This document shows positions 9,521 to 18,988 of a stretch of 64,000 nt of DNA, piece by piece. Where the stretch lies: the NCBI RefSeq assembly GCF_900221005.1, contig NZ_OBQI01000001.1, forward strand, positions 1 to 64,000, in the 5' to 3' direction. Made by a program: the position numbers and the translations under genes. The notes below the pieces were generated by a model. That model saw only the letters and a program-made list of their open reading frames with translations. It made no database searches and was not told where the DNA came from. Source of the stretch: Blastococcus aggregatus. GTDB lineage: Bacteria; Actinomycetota; Actinomycetes; Mycobacteriales; Geodermatophilaceae. How positions within the stretch are numbered: position 1 is the stretch's first letter; each line of letters opens with the position of its first letter.

Positions 9521-10030
9521 CTACAGGTAAAGGCGGAAGCCCTCGGCTTCTGCAGTGAAGCCAAGTCGCCGGTATAGCTCGTGCGCGCCGTCGTCAGCAT
9601 GGCGCTTGTGAGAAAGCAGCTGCACCTTCCGGCAGGAAGCGGCGCGGGCGTCGTCAAGTGCTTGCTGCACCAGCAATCGAGCCACGCCGCGACGGCGGTG
9701 GGCGTAGGAGACGACCACTGCCTCAATGAATGCGGAGGGGCGGCAATCGTAGGTGAGGTGGGGCATGAGCATCATGGCGGCGGTGCCCACCGGTCGCTCC
9801 CGGGCTGCTCCCTGCTCATCCGGCAGGCTGTGTACCGCGAGATACACGGTGAGGTCGGGGGTGGCTGCCATGCGATCCCAGCTGCTGCGCTGTTGCTCGG
9901 ACGGAACCTGAAGCCTGGTCGGAGCCTGTTTGGGGGCGACCGCCTGGTTCTGCGCAAGTACCTCGAGCACGCTCGACAGATCATCAGCCGACGCCTGTCG
10001 CACTCGGTACGTATCTGTTGAGTCGGGCAC
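9521..10030 (-). CDS. GNAT acetyltransferase, copy 1 of an inverted paralogous pair
   Basis: GNAT-fold N-acetyltransferase, 169 aa, starting with GTG at 10030. The acetyl-CoA loop is in YAHRRRGVARLLVQQAL, followed by the conserved AHELYRRLGFTAEAEGF C-terminus. By eye it differs from the gene at 57117-57635 at 23 of 169 positions (about 86% identity). Similarity begins at the GTG and stops at the end of the CDS, so only the coding part is shared. The substrate is unknown. Confidence 0.85.
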   Translation of the reverse strand: MPDSTDTYRVRQASADDLSSVLEVLAQNQAVAPKQAPTRLQVPSEQQRSSWDRMAATPDLTVYLAVHSLPDEQGAARERPVGTAAMMLMPHLTYDCRPSAFIEAVVVSYAHRRRGVARLLVQQALDDARAASCRKVQLLSHKRHADDGAHELYRRLGFTAEAEGFRLYL

Positions 10031-10095
10031 CTGCCCATCTTCGCTCGTGCTTCGGGCGTGGGCAGGCCTCGCTCGGCGTCCCGCTCGGGGATCGG

Positions 10096-11409
10096 CTATC
10101 GAGACGGTGGGATTTGTCGCGGTGCGGGGAGCAGCCGGATCCCCTTGCTGTCGCGGTCGGCGGCGTGGGCACGACTGAGCAGGCGCTCGGCGTCGCCGGG
10201 CACCTTCGCGACCCGGTCCCGCCGGTCGGTTTGGTGCCGTTGCGCCAGTGGCTTTATCCCGGCGCGGTTCAGCGCATCGGCCTGTCCTGTCGACAGATCA
10301 GCGGCCCGACCGACGGCCTGACGGATGTGGGCGAGGTCGTCGCCGAGGGCCCGCACATGTTTTCCGGCGATCACCGCCTGGATCCGGTCCTCGGGCATGA
10401 CGTCCATGCGTGGCAGGTCTCGGGCGTTCGCGAACAGCCGGCCGGTGCGGGACCAGCGCTCGACCGCCAAAGTGAGCCGGTCAGCGAGGACTGGGATCTG
10501 ATTCGCCGCCTCCTGGACCGCAGCTGCCACGTCCGCAGACGTCTTCTGGCCGCGCTGCTCGCCCATGTCGGCAGGCGCGCTGACTTCGTTGCGCAGGGCG
10601 CTGACGAGCGCCTGCGACGACGAGACGACGCCTCCGCGGTCGCCGGACGCTCCGCGGGGTCCGTCGTGGAAGACCATGCTGGCGCGACCAGCGAGCTGCC
10701 AGGCGAGCCCGGCGACCAGTAGCAGTCCGGCGTCCCGTCCGGTCATGCCCGCCGCGACGGCGGCGCAGCGGCTGGTGAGCTCGGCGGCGGCGACGGCGGC
10801 ACGGAAGTCCCTCAGTGTCAGGTCGTCGGCTCGCTGTACACGGTCGAGCGCAGCCAGGAGACCAGCGGCGGCGTCCAGGACGGTCACCTCGGCCTCTCCG
10901 GACGGCGGCCCTGGCAGGGGAACCAGACGCTCGAGCACCACGGAAGCCGCGGCGGTCGGCGGATCAGCCTGCGCATCACGCTCGATGGTGGCGGACCACT
11001 GGCGGACGACGTCCAGCTCTGGGGCCGCCGTCTCCGGCAGCAGCCAGCGACCGAGCCGGGCGCAGTGGTCAGCGACCTCGGCTACCTCCACGGTGGCCGC
11101 CCAGCGGTGGGAGCGGCCCATGATGGCCCGGTCTCGGCCCACGAGGTCGGCGGCGGCGCCGGCGAGGTCGGTGAGCGGGCCGCCGCTGTGCGGCCACAGC
11201 CGGCCGGCGGTCGTGCAGGCGGCTGCCAGTGCCGCGGCGTTGCGCTGGCGGTGGCTGTCGCCTGGGGTGAGCCCGTCCACGGCCAGTCCGGTCAGCGCCC
11301 GGCCGAGGTGGGCCAGCGCTCCACTGACTTCCTCGATGGTCGCCCCCGGGGGGCGGGTACCTGCTCGGTCGGTGACGTCGTCGAGGAGCTGCCGCAGGGT
11401 GGTGACCAC
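10096..11409 (-). CDS. Conserved hypothetical protein at the end of the conjugation operon
   Basis: 437-aa protein, mostly alpha-helical and alanine/arginine-rich, without a signal peptide or clear membrane segment. I recognise no domain. It is the last gene of the minus-strand conjugation cluster, 3 bp downstream of the 98-aa gene. That position argues for a role in transfer, but this is context only. Helical stretches such as RAAVAAAELTSRCAAVAAGMT could support coiled-coil or four-helix packing. Confidence 0.7.
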   Translation of the reverse strand: MVTTLRQLLDDVTDRAGTRPPGATIEEVSGALAHLGRALTGLAVDGLTPGDSHRQRNAAALAAACTTAGRLWPHSGGPLTDLAGAAADLVGRDRAIMGRSHRWAATVEVAEVADHCARLGRWLLPETAAPELDVVRQWSATIERDAQADPPTAAASVVLERLVPLPGPPSGEAEVTVLDAAAGLLAALDRVQRADDLTLRDFRAAVAAAELTSRCAAVAAGMTGRDAGLLLVAGLAWQLAGRASMVFHDGPRGASGDRGGVVSSSQALVSALRNEVSAPADMGEQRGQKTSADVAAAVQEAANQIPVLADRLTLAVERWSRTGRLFANARDLPRMDVMPEDRIQAVIAGKHVRALGDDLAHIRQAVGRAADLSTGQADALNRAGIKPLAQRHQTDRRDRVAKVPGDAERLLSRAHAADRDSKGIRLLPAPRQIPPSR

Positions 11410-11412
11410 CGC

Positions 11413-11709
11413 TCAGCCCAGCCGTCGCAGGGCGTGGCGAGCGGCGCGCGCGGCGTCGAGAACCGGTGTGCTGGCGAAGGTGTGCTCGTCGAGGAGGCCG
11501 AGTGCGCCCATCGCTGCCCGGATGCTGGCTGCGGGGTCGCCGTCGATCAGCGGGACGGCTTCGACGCGTCCGCCGGCGAGCTCGAGGAGTTCTGCGGCGT
11601 AGAGGCACTCCAGGGCGATGTCGGCAGGCACCTGTTCCCGGTCGGCGCCGACGGCGTCGAGCAGGGAGGCGGCGTAGCCAAGCGGGTCGCTGACCGTGTC
11701 AACGGACAT
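11413..11709 (-). CDS. Small conserved hypothetical protein of the conjugation operon
   Basis: 98 aa beginning MSVDTVSDPLGYAASLLDAVG. The ATG at 11709 is preceded by a good ribosome site (GAGGAAAGGA), which makes it the right start inside a longer open frame. The protein is acidic and helical with no recognised domain. It lies between the 185-aa gene (16 bp upstream) and the 437-aa gene (3 bp downstream), so all are likely on one transcript. Confidence 0.72.
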   Translation of the reverse strand: MSVDTVSDPLGYAASLLDAVGADREQVPADIALECLYAAELLELAGGRVEAVPLIDGDPAASIRAAMGALGLLDEHTFASTPVLDAARAARHALRRLG

Positions 11710-11725
11710 GGGGCACGTCCTTTCC

Positions 11726-12283
11726 TCAGGGGTTGTTTCTGCTGACGCTTGCGTCGCCGCGGTCGGCTGCAGGGCTGTTGCGGGACATCTGTGGAGGACC
11801 GACCGGGCTGTGTGCGCTCGAAGAGTGGTGATCGGTGGCGCCCCGCGTGGGAAGGGCGGCGGCGCAGTCATCGAGCAGCCGCCAGTGCAGCTCGCGAGCG
11901 GGGTGCCGGGCGGGCAGCGGAGCGGCGGCGGCCAGCGCAGGCAGCCGGCCAGCGACGTCGTAGCCGGCGGTTGCGGCGCGGGCAAGCGCGGCGGCCAGCG
12001 GTAGCCAGTCCGGGCCGCGGACGAGGCGGGCGTCGATGCGCGCCACAAGCTGCCGCCAGCCCGGGCCGGTGGCTGCGTCGTCGGCGTCCTCGGGTTCGCT
12101 CTCAAGGTCTGCGGCGATCTGCAGGATGCGCGTGGCGACCGTGCGCCGGCCCACGGCGGTCCCGGCGTCGCAGTAGGCAGCCAACAGGTCTGGGGTGTGC
12201 CGGATCATCCACGCGCGGCTGATCCGCACGCCGGCGAGCATTGATACCCAGTCGCCGCGGTCGGACGGTGAGGCGGTGCCCAT
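11726..12283 (-). CDS. Conserved hypothetical protein of the conjugation operon
   Basis: 185 aa starting MGTASPSDRGDWVSML. The start codon overlaps the previous gene's stop as TGATG, indicating translational coupling. The middle of the protein (ATRILQIAADLE ... WRQLVARIDARLVRGPDWLPLAAALARAATAGYDV) is a run of predicted helices. No signal peptide or known domain is recognised. Its job is unknown; position in the transfer operon is the only clue. Confidence 0.75.
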   Translation of the reverse strand: MGTASPSDRGDWVSMLAGVRISRAWMIRHTPDLLAAYCDAGTAVGRRTVATRILQIAADLESEPEDADDAATGPGWRQLVARIDARLVRGPDWLPLAAALARAATAGYDVAGRLPALAAAAPLPARHPARELHWRLLDDCAAALPTRGATDHHSSSAHSPVGPPQMSRNSPAADRGDASVSRNNP

Positions 12284-12840
12284 CACTGGCCTCCTGCCGC
12301 TTCGGGAGTGTGGCCGGTCGAAGTGGCGTTCAGGTCGCCGTCGAACAGCCTCTGCCGCGCTGCGGTCGCCTGTGGGTTGTTGTACTCGGCGGCCCAGGAG
12401 CGGGCCGGCCAATCGGTGTGCCGGCCGGGTGGGCAGCCGATACCGAGCCGCTCGGCAAGGCGGGCGTGGAAGGCGGGCAGCGCGTAGCGGTGCCACTCCT
12501 CCAGCGCATGCGGGGCCGCCGCGTCGGCCGCGGTGGCCCGCAGGCAGGCGAGGACCGCGAGTTCGTGCGCGAGGTGGGGATGGGCAGGCCAGCAGGAGGG
12601 GATGGCCTGCGTGGTCTGCCATGCGTAGCTGTGGTTGAGCCAGGCGGCGACGTCGTCCAGCCACGGCCACAGCCGGGTGCGCAGATGGGCCGAGCAGGTC
12701 GCCGGGTCCCAGGGCCGGTCCAGCAGCCGCAGGCCAGCGGGCTCGAGGCCGGCGTCCTCGGCCTGACGGAGCTGCTCGAGGGCACGGCGGATTTCCCGCG
12801 GTGGTGGCGGGAACGGAACGACCAGTCCGCGATCGGTCAT
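12283..12840 (-). CDS. DUF4913-like hypothetical protein
   Basis: 185 aa. A tryptophan-rich core (RLWPWLDDVAAWLNHSY), then CWPAHPHLAHELAVLACLR and LEEWHRYALPAFHARLAERLG, resembles the DUF4913-type proteins encoded next to coupling proteins in actinobacterial conjugative elements. I make that family link from memory of the pattern, so treat it as tentative. It overlaps the coupling-protein gene upstream by 4 bp (ATGA) and the next gene downstream by 1 bp (TGATG), so all three should be translated together. Confidence 0.72.
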   Translation of the reverse strand: MTDRGLVVPFPPPPREIRRALEQLRQAEDAGLEPAGLRLLDRPWDPATCSAHLRTRLWPWLDDVAAWLNHSYAWQTTQAIPSCWPAHPHLAHELAVLACLRATAADAAAPHALEEWHRYALPAFHARLAERLGIGCPPGRHTDWPARSWAAEYNNPQATAARQRLFDGDLNATSTGHTPEAAGGQ

Positions 12841-14747
12841 CGAAGGCCCCGCTCGACCGGGGTGAGACCCGCGCGGGCGGCCGCGCCGTGCGCGCGACCG
12901 GTGCGGTCGGCCACGCTGGCGGTGTGCTCGCGGGCGGCGGCGACGCGGTCGCGGGCCGAGGCCTGCGCGGCCAACAGCTGAGCGCCGCGGCGTCCGGCGA
13001 GGCAGCGGGTTAGCCCGGCAATCAGCGGTGGGGCGTTCTCCGCGACGACCAGAGCCCTGCCTGGTGACAGTTGGCGAATCTCTTCCGGGCGCAGCACGGG
13101 CACGGTCTCACCGTGGGTGGATCGGGACCATCCGGTTCCCCGGTAGCTGTAGGAGGTGCGCCGGACCCGGGTACTGCCCAGTAGCTCGGACAGTTCGCGG
13201 TAGAAGCCGCCGTCCTTGCCGCCGCCGAAGGCGACGAGCACGTTGGTGAGCCCGAACAGGGCGCGGGCCTCATCCTCGCCGTAGATGAGCACCAGCTGTC
13301 GCCACGTCTGCGCGGCGTAGAGGAAGCTGATCCCGAGGGCTCGGTCGTTGGCCATCCGAGTGCGCAGAGTGGGCAGCGGCGCGGTGGAGGGCAGCTCGTC
13401 CAAGCAGGCCAGCAGTGGCGGGCACAGCCGCCCGGACAGTGCGTCTCTTGCGAGCTCCAGGGCGGTGTCGAGGACGTGCTCGGCCAGAGCCGTCATCAGC
13501 GGGGCCGCCGAGGCATAGGGATCCTCGCGGCCGAGCAGGTAGACGGTGCCACCGTCGGCCAGCAGCGCGGCGATGTCGGTGGCCGGCCGGCCGGGTCCGG
13601 GAATGCACCGGCGGCGGATGTCCGCCTGGAAGAACAGGGTCAGCGCCTGCTGCACCGTGGTGGCGGTGTTCCCCGCGGTGCGCGGGTCGCCGTGCAGAGC
13701 ACCGTGCAGCAGCCCGTCCCAGAAAGGCGCGGCGTGCGGATGAGCGCGCAGGACGTCGGCCGGCTGGGTCGCCGCCTGGGGGTGGGCGGTCCACTCCAGG
13801 ACGTCCTCGATGGTGCGGCCGGTCAGCGCGGCGGCGTGCAAGTAGCCCTGAAGCACCTTGGCGGCTTCGAAGGCGTAGAAGCGGGCCGCAGAGTCGGTGG
13901 TGCCGCCGGTGACCGCACCGGGAACGGTGCCGGCGGTGAAGGCCTTGGCGCGGCGCTCGGCCGTCATGGGATCCACGCAGCCGGCAACGGGGTCCCACAC
14001 CAGCTCCGGCAGTCCAGGAACCGCGCCGAAGGGGTCTAGTACGGCGACGGGGCGGTTGCCGGCGGCGCGGGCGTCGACGGTGAGCAGCAGGTCCTCGGCC
14101 TTGGTCAGGGTGACCAGCGCCGCGCCGGGCGCGTCGAGCAGAGCAGGGGCGAGCAGGTCGAGAGTCTTACCGGACCCCTGCGGGCCGTAGACGCCGGTCG
14201 TGCGGTCGAAGGGCACCCACAGCTGCCCGGCGGCGGGAACGGCGGCGTGGCCCAATCGCCATCCCACGTCCGTGTTCACCACGCGGCGAAGCCCAGGCCG
14301 ACGAGCCGAGGTCAGGTCGGGACGGACGACGGGGCCGACGCGGCTCAGCCGACCGCTGCCGAGCACGTCGGCGACCTGACTGCGGGTCGCCATGCCCGAC
14401 CGCCCGGTCAGCCATCGGTGAGCGGCCCAGGCCGCTCCCCCGCTGGCGGCCAGGAAGAGTGCGAGGGACCCGGCGATAGCGATGTACACAGCCGCCGGCG
14501 GCGGTAGGGCCGCTGTCTGTGCGGTGTTCAGCCCGGCGGTGGGCTCGGCGTTGAGCAGGCCGCCGACGGAGGCGACCAGGGCAGAGGATCCATGCGGCCA
14601 CACCCAGCCGCCGCCGGCCAGCAGTGCTGCGGCTGCGCGGGCGGCCGGAAGGAGCAGCGCGGCGCCCGTCAACCACACCAGAAAGGCGGCGAGCGGGATC
14701 TCCCAGCTCGCGGGGCCGACGTCGGGCCGCGCCCGGCCGGCGTTCAT
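12837..14747 (-). CDS. VirD4/TraG-type IV coupling protein
   Basis: Membrane-anchored ATPase that links the relaxosome to the secretion channel. Two N-terminal membrane segments (about residues 17-45 and 85-112) precede Walker A GPQGSGKT (about 188-195). Walker B lies in LLACLDELPS. The C-terminal part (LYAAQTWRQLVLIYGEDEARALFGLTNVLVAFGG) matches the TraM-recognition/TraG-D domain. The start ATG 14747 gives 636 aa. An alternative ATG at 14816 would overlap the peptidase gene and add 23 atypical residues. A 10-codon ORF (14744-14776) ends with an ATGA overlap on this start and may act as a coupling leader. Confidence 0.92.
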   Translation of the reverse strand: MNAGRARPDVGPASWEIPLAAFLVWLTGAALLLPAARAAAALLAGGGWVWPHGSSALVASVGGLLNAEPTAGLNTAQTAALPPPAAVYIAIAGSLALFLAASGGAAWAAHRWLTGRSGMATRSQVADVLGSGRLSRVGPVVRPDLTSARRPGLRRVVNTDVGWRLGHAAVPAAGQLWVPFDRTTGVYGPQGSGKTLDLLAPALLDAPGAALVTLTKAEDLLLTVDARAAGNRPVAVLDPFGAVPGLPELVWDPVAGCVDPMTAERRAKAFTAGTVPGAVTGGTTDSAARFYAFEAAKVLQGYLHAAALTGRTIEDVLEWTAHPQAATQPADVLRAHPHAAPFWDGLLHGALHGDPRTAGNTATTVQQALTLFFQADIRRRCIPGPGRPATDIAALLADGGTVYLLGREDPYASAAPLMTALAEHVLDTALELARDALSGRLCPPLLACLDELPSTAPLPTLRTRMANDRALGISFLYAAQTWRQLVLIYGEDEARALFGLTNVLVAFGGGKDGGFYRELSELLGSTRVRRTSYSYRGTGWSRSTHGETVPVLRPEEIRQLSPGRALVVAENAPPLIAGLTRCLAGRRGAQLLAAQASARDRVAAAREHTASVADRTGRAHGAAARAGLTPVERGLR

Positions 14748-14805
14748 CGCCGACCGCCTGCGCTCACGTGGTGCATGGCTTCTCCCTCGTAGAAGGTCAG
14801 GCGGC

Positions 14806-15975
14806 TCATCCGGCATCGGAGGCGCGCAGGTCGACGCCGCGGTCGGCCAGCCACGGCACCGGATCGACGGACGAGCCTGCGAGGCGGACCTCGAGGTGCA
14901 GGTGGACGCCGGTGCTGTTGCCGGTGGACCCCTGGAACCCGAGCAGCGCCCCGGCGCTGACGCGCTGCCCGGCGGTGACGGAGTAGGCCGACAGGTGCGC
15001 GTAGCGAGTGGTCAACCCGACGCCGTGGTCGAGTTCGACGAGGTTGCCGTAGCCGGCCAGGCTCAGGCTTCCGTCGCGGTCGCAGTAGGTGCTGGTGCAC
15101 GCCGCGGTGATTACGGTGCCGTCGGCGGCGGCGTAGACCGGTGCGTCGCGGGGTCCGGCGATGTCGACCCCGGCGTGCAGGGCGCCCCCACGGGGCCCGT
15201 AGCCCGAGGTCACGGTGCCGGCGGTGGGCCGGATCCACGACCCGGAAGCCACCGGCAGGCCTGGGCAGACGCCGGCCACCACGCCGCCCGGGTCGGCCGC
15301 GGTGGCCTCGGCGGCCGGCCACAGCACGGCCGTCAGCTCGCGGGCGAGCGGCTCCCAGTGGGCGTAGGCCGACCCGTACGCCGACACCTGGACTGCCTGA
15401 GCCGCCTCGGTCAGCGGGATGATCTGCCAGTTCGGCACTTCGATGAGTCGTTGGTAGAAGGCCTCGGCGGCGTAGACGGGATCCATCAGCTGGGCGACGT
15501 TGCCCCATCCGGCGATCCAGCGCTGTTGAAAGGTGTTGACGCTGTCGTGGTCGGAGCCGAGCCCGTCGTGCGGAAAGTGCAGGCTCGTTGCGGTCACGGC
15601 GGCCTGCTCGGCGGTGAGTTGGGGCCTGCTGCCGTCGTTGGCCAGCATCCGGAATCGCGACTCCTGGTACGCGGTGGCCAGCGCCACGGTGGCCGCGTGC
15701 GGGTCGAGTCCTTGTGCCGAGGCGACGGTGACGATGGTCTGCGCGTGGCCCATCTGGACGGCGTCCAGCTCTGTGCCGGCGACGGTGGCGCCGGTGCCGC
15801 CGGTCGAGCATGACGACGACGCCGTCGCCGGTGACGCCTCCGGAGCGGCGAGAACCGCGAGAGGGATCAGCAGCAGCGTCAGCACGCCGAACACCGGGAC
15901 GGCGACGGGGGCGGCGACCTTCCAAAGCCACCGCTTCGCGTAGGCCCGCGCCAGTCCTTCCACCGTCCCGCTCAT
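14806..15975 (-). CDS. Transglycosylase-like plus M23 (LytM) peptidase, VirB1-like
   Basis: Cell-wall remodelling protein, 389 aa, that would open peptidoglycan for the transfer channel. One N-terminal membrane segment (VAAPVAVPVFGVLTLLLIPLAVLA) is followed by a lytic-transglycosylase-like region (ATAYQESRFRML with the likely catalytic Glu; later NTFQQRWIAGWG). The C-terminal M23 domain has GYGPRGGALHAGVDIAGP, NLVELDHGVGLTTRYAHL and TGNSTGVHLHLEVR, giving the HxxxD and HxH zinc ligands. The start ATG 15975 overlaps the VirB4 stop as ATGA. Confidence 0.9.
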   Translation of the reverse strand: MSGTVEGLARAYAKRWLWKVAAPVAVPVFGVLTLLLIPLAVLAAPEASPATASSSCSTGGTGATVAGTELDAVQMGHAQTIVTVASAQGLDPHAATVALATAYQESRFRMLANDGSRPQLTAEQAAVTATSLHFPHDGLGSDHDSVNTFQQRWIAGWGNVAQLMDPVYAAEAFYQRLIEVPNWQIIPLTEAAQAVQVSAYGSAYAHWEPLARELTAVLWPAAEATAADPGGVVAGVCPGLPVASGSWIRPTAGTVTSGYGPRGGALHAGVDIAGPRDAPVYAAADGTVITAACTSTYCDRDGSLSLAGYGNLVELDHGVGLTTRYAHLSAYSVTAGQRVSAGALLGFQGSTGNSTGVHLHLEVRLAGSSVDPVPWLADRGVDLRASDAG

Positions 15976-17477
15976 GCCGGACGTCCTGTGAGGGCATCGT
16001 TGGTGTCGGTCAGCGCCAGCTCCGGCGCCGTGAGGACGGTCTGCACCTTGAAGGCCCGGTCGCCGACCAGCCACAGGGCACGGCCCTTGCCTGCGATCGC
16101 CCAGCCAGTGACCACCCGCTGGGCGATCGGGGTCAGCCCGAGCATGGTGGCGAGCTCGTCGGCGACGGCATGGTCCTGGCCGTGCAGCACTTTGATGTCA
16201 CACAGGTGCAGCAGGTCACGGGCGATGGCCACCGCCTGGGAGGAGGCGTCGCCGGCGGTGAGCATGTCCGAGGGCTTGTGCGCGAGCAGAATCTGCACGT
16301 CGGCGTCGCGGCGGGACAGCCGCAGGTTGGCGTCCAGGCTCTTCATCGCCTCGGCACCGAGGCGCATCTGCCGCCAGGTCTCGTCACGGATGACGATGCG
16401 TAGGTCACCCGGATCGGCGATCTCGCGCATGGCCTGCCCCCAGGAGTTCAGGCAGGTCAACGCGATGCCGACGGCCTGGTCACCGAGCGGCTCAAGCCGG
16501 GACAGCGACAACGACTGGATCGGCGCGCGCCAGTCGACCTCGATCGACGTGTGGTCGTCGAACAGCCCGGCCAACGAGCCCTTCACAAGCGAGCCGAGGG
16601 CATCGCGCAGAGTGCGGGTGGCGTCGAGGAAGTGCCGCCGGTCGGCGTACCTGCAGCGTCCGATGAGATCGTCGGTCGGCTCGTCCAGGGCTTGCCACAG
16701 CTGCGGGATGGTGGGCTCGGTCAGCCGGGTGGCTCCGCTGCGGTAGCCGGTGAGCAGCCGCAGCGCCTCCCCGACGGCGGTCTCCTCCACGGGGCCGAAG
16801 GGCACGTTCTGCGAGCCGACCAGGCCACGGATCAGCACCAGCCAGCGGGCGAACATGATTGCTTCGCGGCGACGGGCCTCGGCGGCGTCGAGTTGCTCCC
16901 AGCCGTGGCCGAGCGGGCCGAAGGCCAGTGGGTTGACCCGGGCGGGGAGTCCGTGGCCGATGACGAACGGCTCCACGCCCAGCGCGCGGCACAGCAGCTC
17001 GTACTCGTCCTTGGTGTCGCCCAGGATCAGCGTGCGGTAGCCGTACGCGAGCATGCGCAACGCGAAAGCCTTGACGGTGGCCGACTTGCCGCGGCCAGGC
17101 TTGCCAAAGACCACGACATTCGGGTTGGTGACCGGAATGTCGTCGTCGGTGACCCAGCCGACCGGATCGCAGTAGAACGCTCCGCCCGACAGCAGGTCGA
17201 TGCCCATCTGCGCGCCCGTAGGCGGGAGCCCGCTGCTAGCGATCAACGGCCACACCACCGGCGTCTGCTCCGACGTCATCCGCCACACCGACAGCGGCGC
17301 GGGTGCCACTGCCCGACCCCGGCCGCGGCCACGGGGCCCACGGCGGGACACCAACTCGATGAACGGCCCGCGCTCTCGTCCCCCTGCCTCCACGGCGGGG
17401 ACGGCGGGGAGCCGGTGACCGAAATCTTCGAGCAGGACGGCGACGTCCCGGCCCCGGCGGAAGCCGCGGCGGTTCAT
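15972..17477 (-). CDS. VirB4-type conjugation ATPase (C-terminal motor module)
   Basis: T4SS energising ATPase, 501 aa. Walker A is GKPGRGKS (about 125-132). An acidic motor motif VIRDETWRQMR and a downstream LLAHKPSDML follow, as in VirB4/TraC proteins. Full-length VirB4 proteins run about 800-900 aa; here the N-terminal half is missing and the preceding SCO6880-type gene is separate. This split layout is typical of actinobacterial systems. The start ATG 17477 overlaps the SCO6880 stop by 4 bp. Upstream codons of the open frame are a shadow of the neighbouring gene. Confidence 0.9.
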   Translation of the reverse strand: MNRRGFRRGRDVAVLLEDFGHRLPAVPAVEAGGRERGPFIELVSRRGPRGRGRGRAVAPAPLSVWRMTSEQTPVVWPLIASSGLPPTGAQMGIDLLSGGAFYCDPVGWVTDDDIPVTNPNVVVFGKPGRGKSATVKAFALRMLAYGYRTLILGDTKDEYELLCRALGVEPFVIGHGLPARVNPLAFGPLGHGWEQLDAAEARRREAIMFARWLVLIRGLVGSQNVPFGPVEETAVGEALRLLTGYRSGATRLTEPTIPQLWQALDEPTDDLIGRCRYADRRHFLDATRTLRDALGSLVKGSLAGLFDDHTSIEVDWRAPIQSLSLSRLEPLGDQAVGIALTCLNSWGQAMREIADPGDLRIVIRDETWRQMRLGAEAMKSLDANLRLSRRDADVQILLAHKPSDMLTAGDASSQAVAIARDLLHLCDIKVLHGQDHAVADELATMLGLTPIAQRVVTGWAIAGKGRALWLVGDRAFKVQTVLTAPELALTDTNDALTGRPA

Positions 17478-18988
17478 CGTCGTCCCCTGCGGTCGGGCAG
17501 CCCGACGCCGAGGGGAATGGCGGCGGCGGCAAAGCCGGAGTCCTGTGCCAGGTCCAGCCGCAACGGCACGAAGCCGGCGGCACGGACCGATGCCGCGAGC
17601 CGGCGGCCGTGCTCGTCCACCGGCCAGGTGGCCGGGACGGTGACGCAGGCCGCGACGGCGGGACGGACGAGCGCCCGCCCGGCGGCCAGCTTCTCGTCGG
17701 CGGCACCGATCCGCTCGGTGTCCCGTCGCTGCCGGGCCCGCTGCCGAAAGCCCATGCGGGCGCGCAGCTCGTTGCCGGTGGTGGCGCTCATGTCCTCCCG
17801 CCCGACCAGCCGGGTGGCCCGGTCCAGCGGCAGCGGGGCAAGGAACACCGTCAGACAACGCCGCTCCCCCGCCGTCGTCGGCACCAGGACCGGAGCCAAT
17901 GCACCGAGCACCGCGCCGGAGTCGGGCAGCAGCACCGTGTCGGTGACCGACGCCCACGAGTCGTGCACGTAGTGCCGTAGCTCGGCGCGGGCCTGGGTGG
18001 GTCCGGCGGCGGCCATCGGCACCCCGGTCGCCAGCTCAGCACCGTTGGCGGCGGCCAGGTCGGCGGCGATCAACTGGCCACGGTCGCCGGGAGCGAAGCC
18101 GGTGCGCACCGCGGCAGCGAGTGCCGCCGAGTCCAGCCACGTGACGGCGGTGCAGCCGACCGGGCCGCGCAACGCACTCTCGACCTCGGCCATCACCCCG
18201 TGCAGCACCCGGGCGCGGCCGTCCACCCCGCCGCCGCTCTCCTTCGCGGCCCGCCCGGTCCGGCTCTCGCCGACGACGACGGTCACGAAGGCCTCGGTAC
18301 GCACCGCGGCCGGCGTGAGGGTGGCGCCCAGCAGCGCGTTCACCCGCGTGGCCAGGGGCGCGGCGTCCGCACGGGTATGCGCCTGCTCCCAGGCAGCGCG
18401 CTCGGCACCGTCGTCGGGCACCGTGCGCACCTGCAGGGCCAGAACGTCGATCAGTTCGGTGCGCGCGGCGATCTCGCACAGCTCTGCCAGGCCCGCGCCC
18501 ATCCGGTCCCGCTCGCCCAGCTCGGCCAGTCCGATGCCGGGATGGTCGATCCGCGCGACAGCCGACCACGTGCGCGCCGCGGAGTCCTGCACGATCACCG
18601 GGCGGGTGAACAGCTGCCCGTAGGGCGGTCCGTCGTGAGTGCGGATGCCGGCGAGCACCCCGGGAAGGTCCGCCTCGGACAGGCGCTCGGCCGTCCCGGA
18701 CGCGGCCCGGGAGCCGAACACCGTCCAGCCCATCGCACCTCCGATCGCGTGCAGGCAGAGGTCGGCGAACCAGCGGCCCGCGGCCCGCCCTCGGACGGGG
18801 ACCAGCAGCACGGCGGCCAGCAGCGCCCACACCGGCAACCAGACGGCGAACAGCACCCACGCCTGCGCGTTCAGGGCCAACAGAGCCGGTACGCCGGCGA
18901 GAGTGACCAGGGCCAGCTGGGCACCGGTCATGCCGAGGAACCAGCCGGAGACGTCGCGGGAGTAGTCGCCGTAGCGGACGGCGTTCAT
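17474..18988 (-). CDS. SCO6880-family conjugation protein
   Basis: 504-aa protein of the SCO6880 family, a standard companion of VirB4 in actinobacterial T4SS loci. Two adjacent membrane helices lie near the N-terminus (about 25-65: LALVTLAGVPALLALNAQ and FAVWLPVWALLAAVLLVPV, PrgI-like), followed by a large cytoplasmic region beginning GWTVFGSRAA. It probably replaces the VirB3/VirB4 N-terminal functions at the inner membrane (inference). Both ends overlap neighbours by 4 bp, so its expression is tied to VirB4 and VirB6. Confidence 0.85.
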   Translation of the reverse strand: MNAVRYGDYSRDVSGWFLGMTGAQLALVTLAGVPALLALNAQAWVLFAVWLPVWALLAAVLLVPVRGRAAGRWFADLCLHAIGGAMGWTVFGSRAASGTAERLSEADLPGVLAGIRTHDGPPYGQLFTRPVIVQDSAARTWSAVARIDHPGIGLAELGERDRMGAGLAELCEIAARTELIDVLALQVRTVPDDGAERAAWEQAHTRADAAPLATRVNALLGATLTPAAVRTEAFVTVVVGESRTGRAAKESGGGVDGRARVLHGVMAEVESALRGPVGCTAVTWLDSAALAAAVRTGFAPGDRGQLIAADLAAANGAELATGVPMAAAGPTQARAELRHYVHDSWASVTDTVLLPDSGAVLGALAPVLVPTTAGERRCLTVFLAPLPLDRATRLVGREDMSATTGNELRARMGFRQRARQRRDTERIGAADEKLAAGRALVRPAVAACVTVPATWPVDEHGRRLAASVRAAGFVPLRLDLAQDSGFAAAAIPLGVGLPDRRGRR

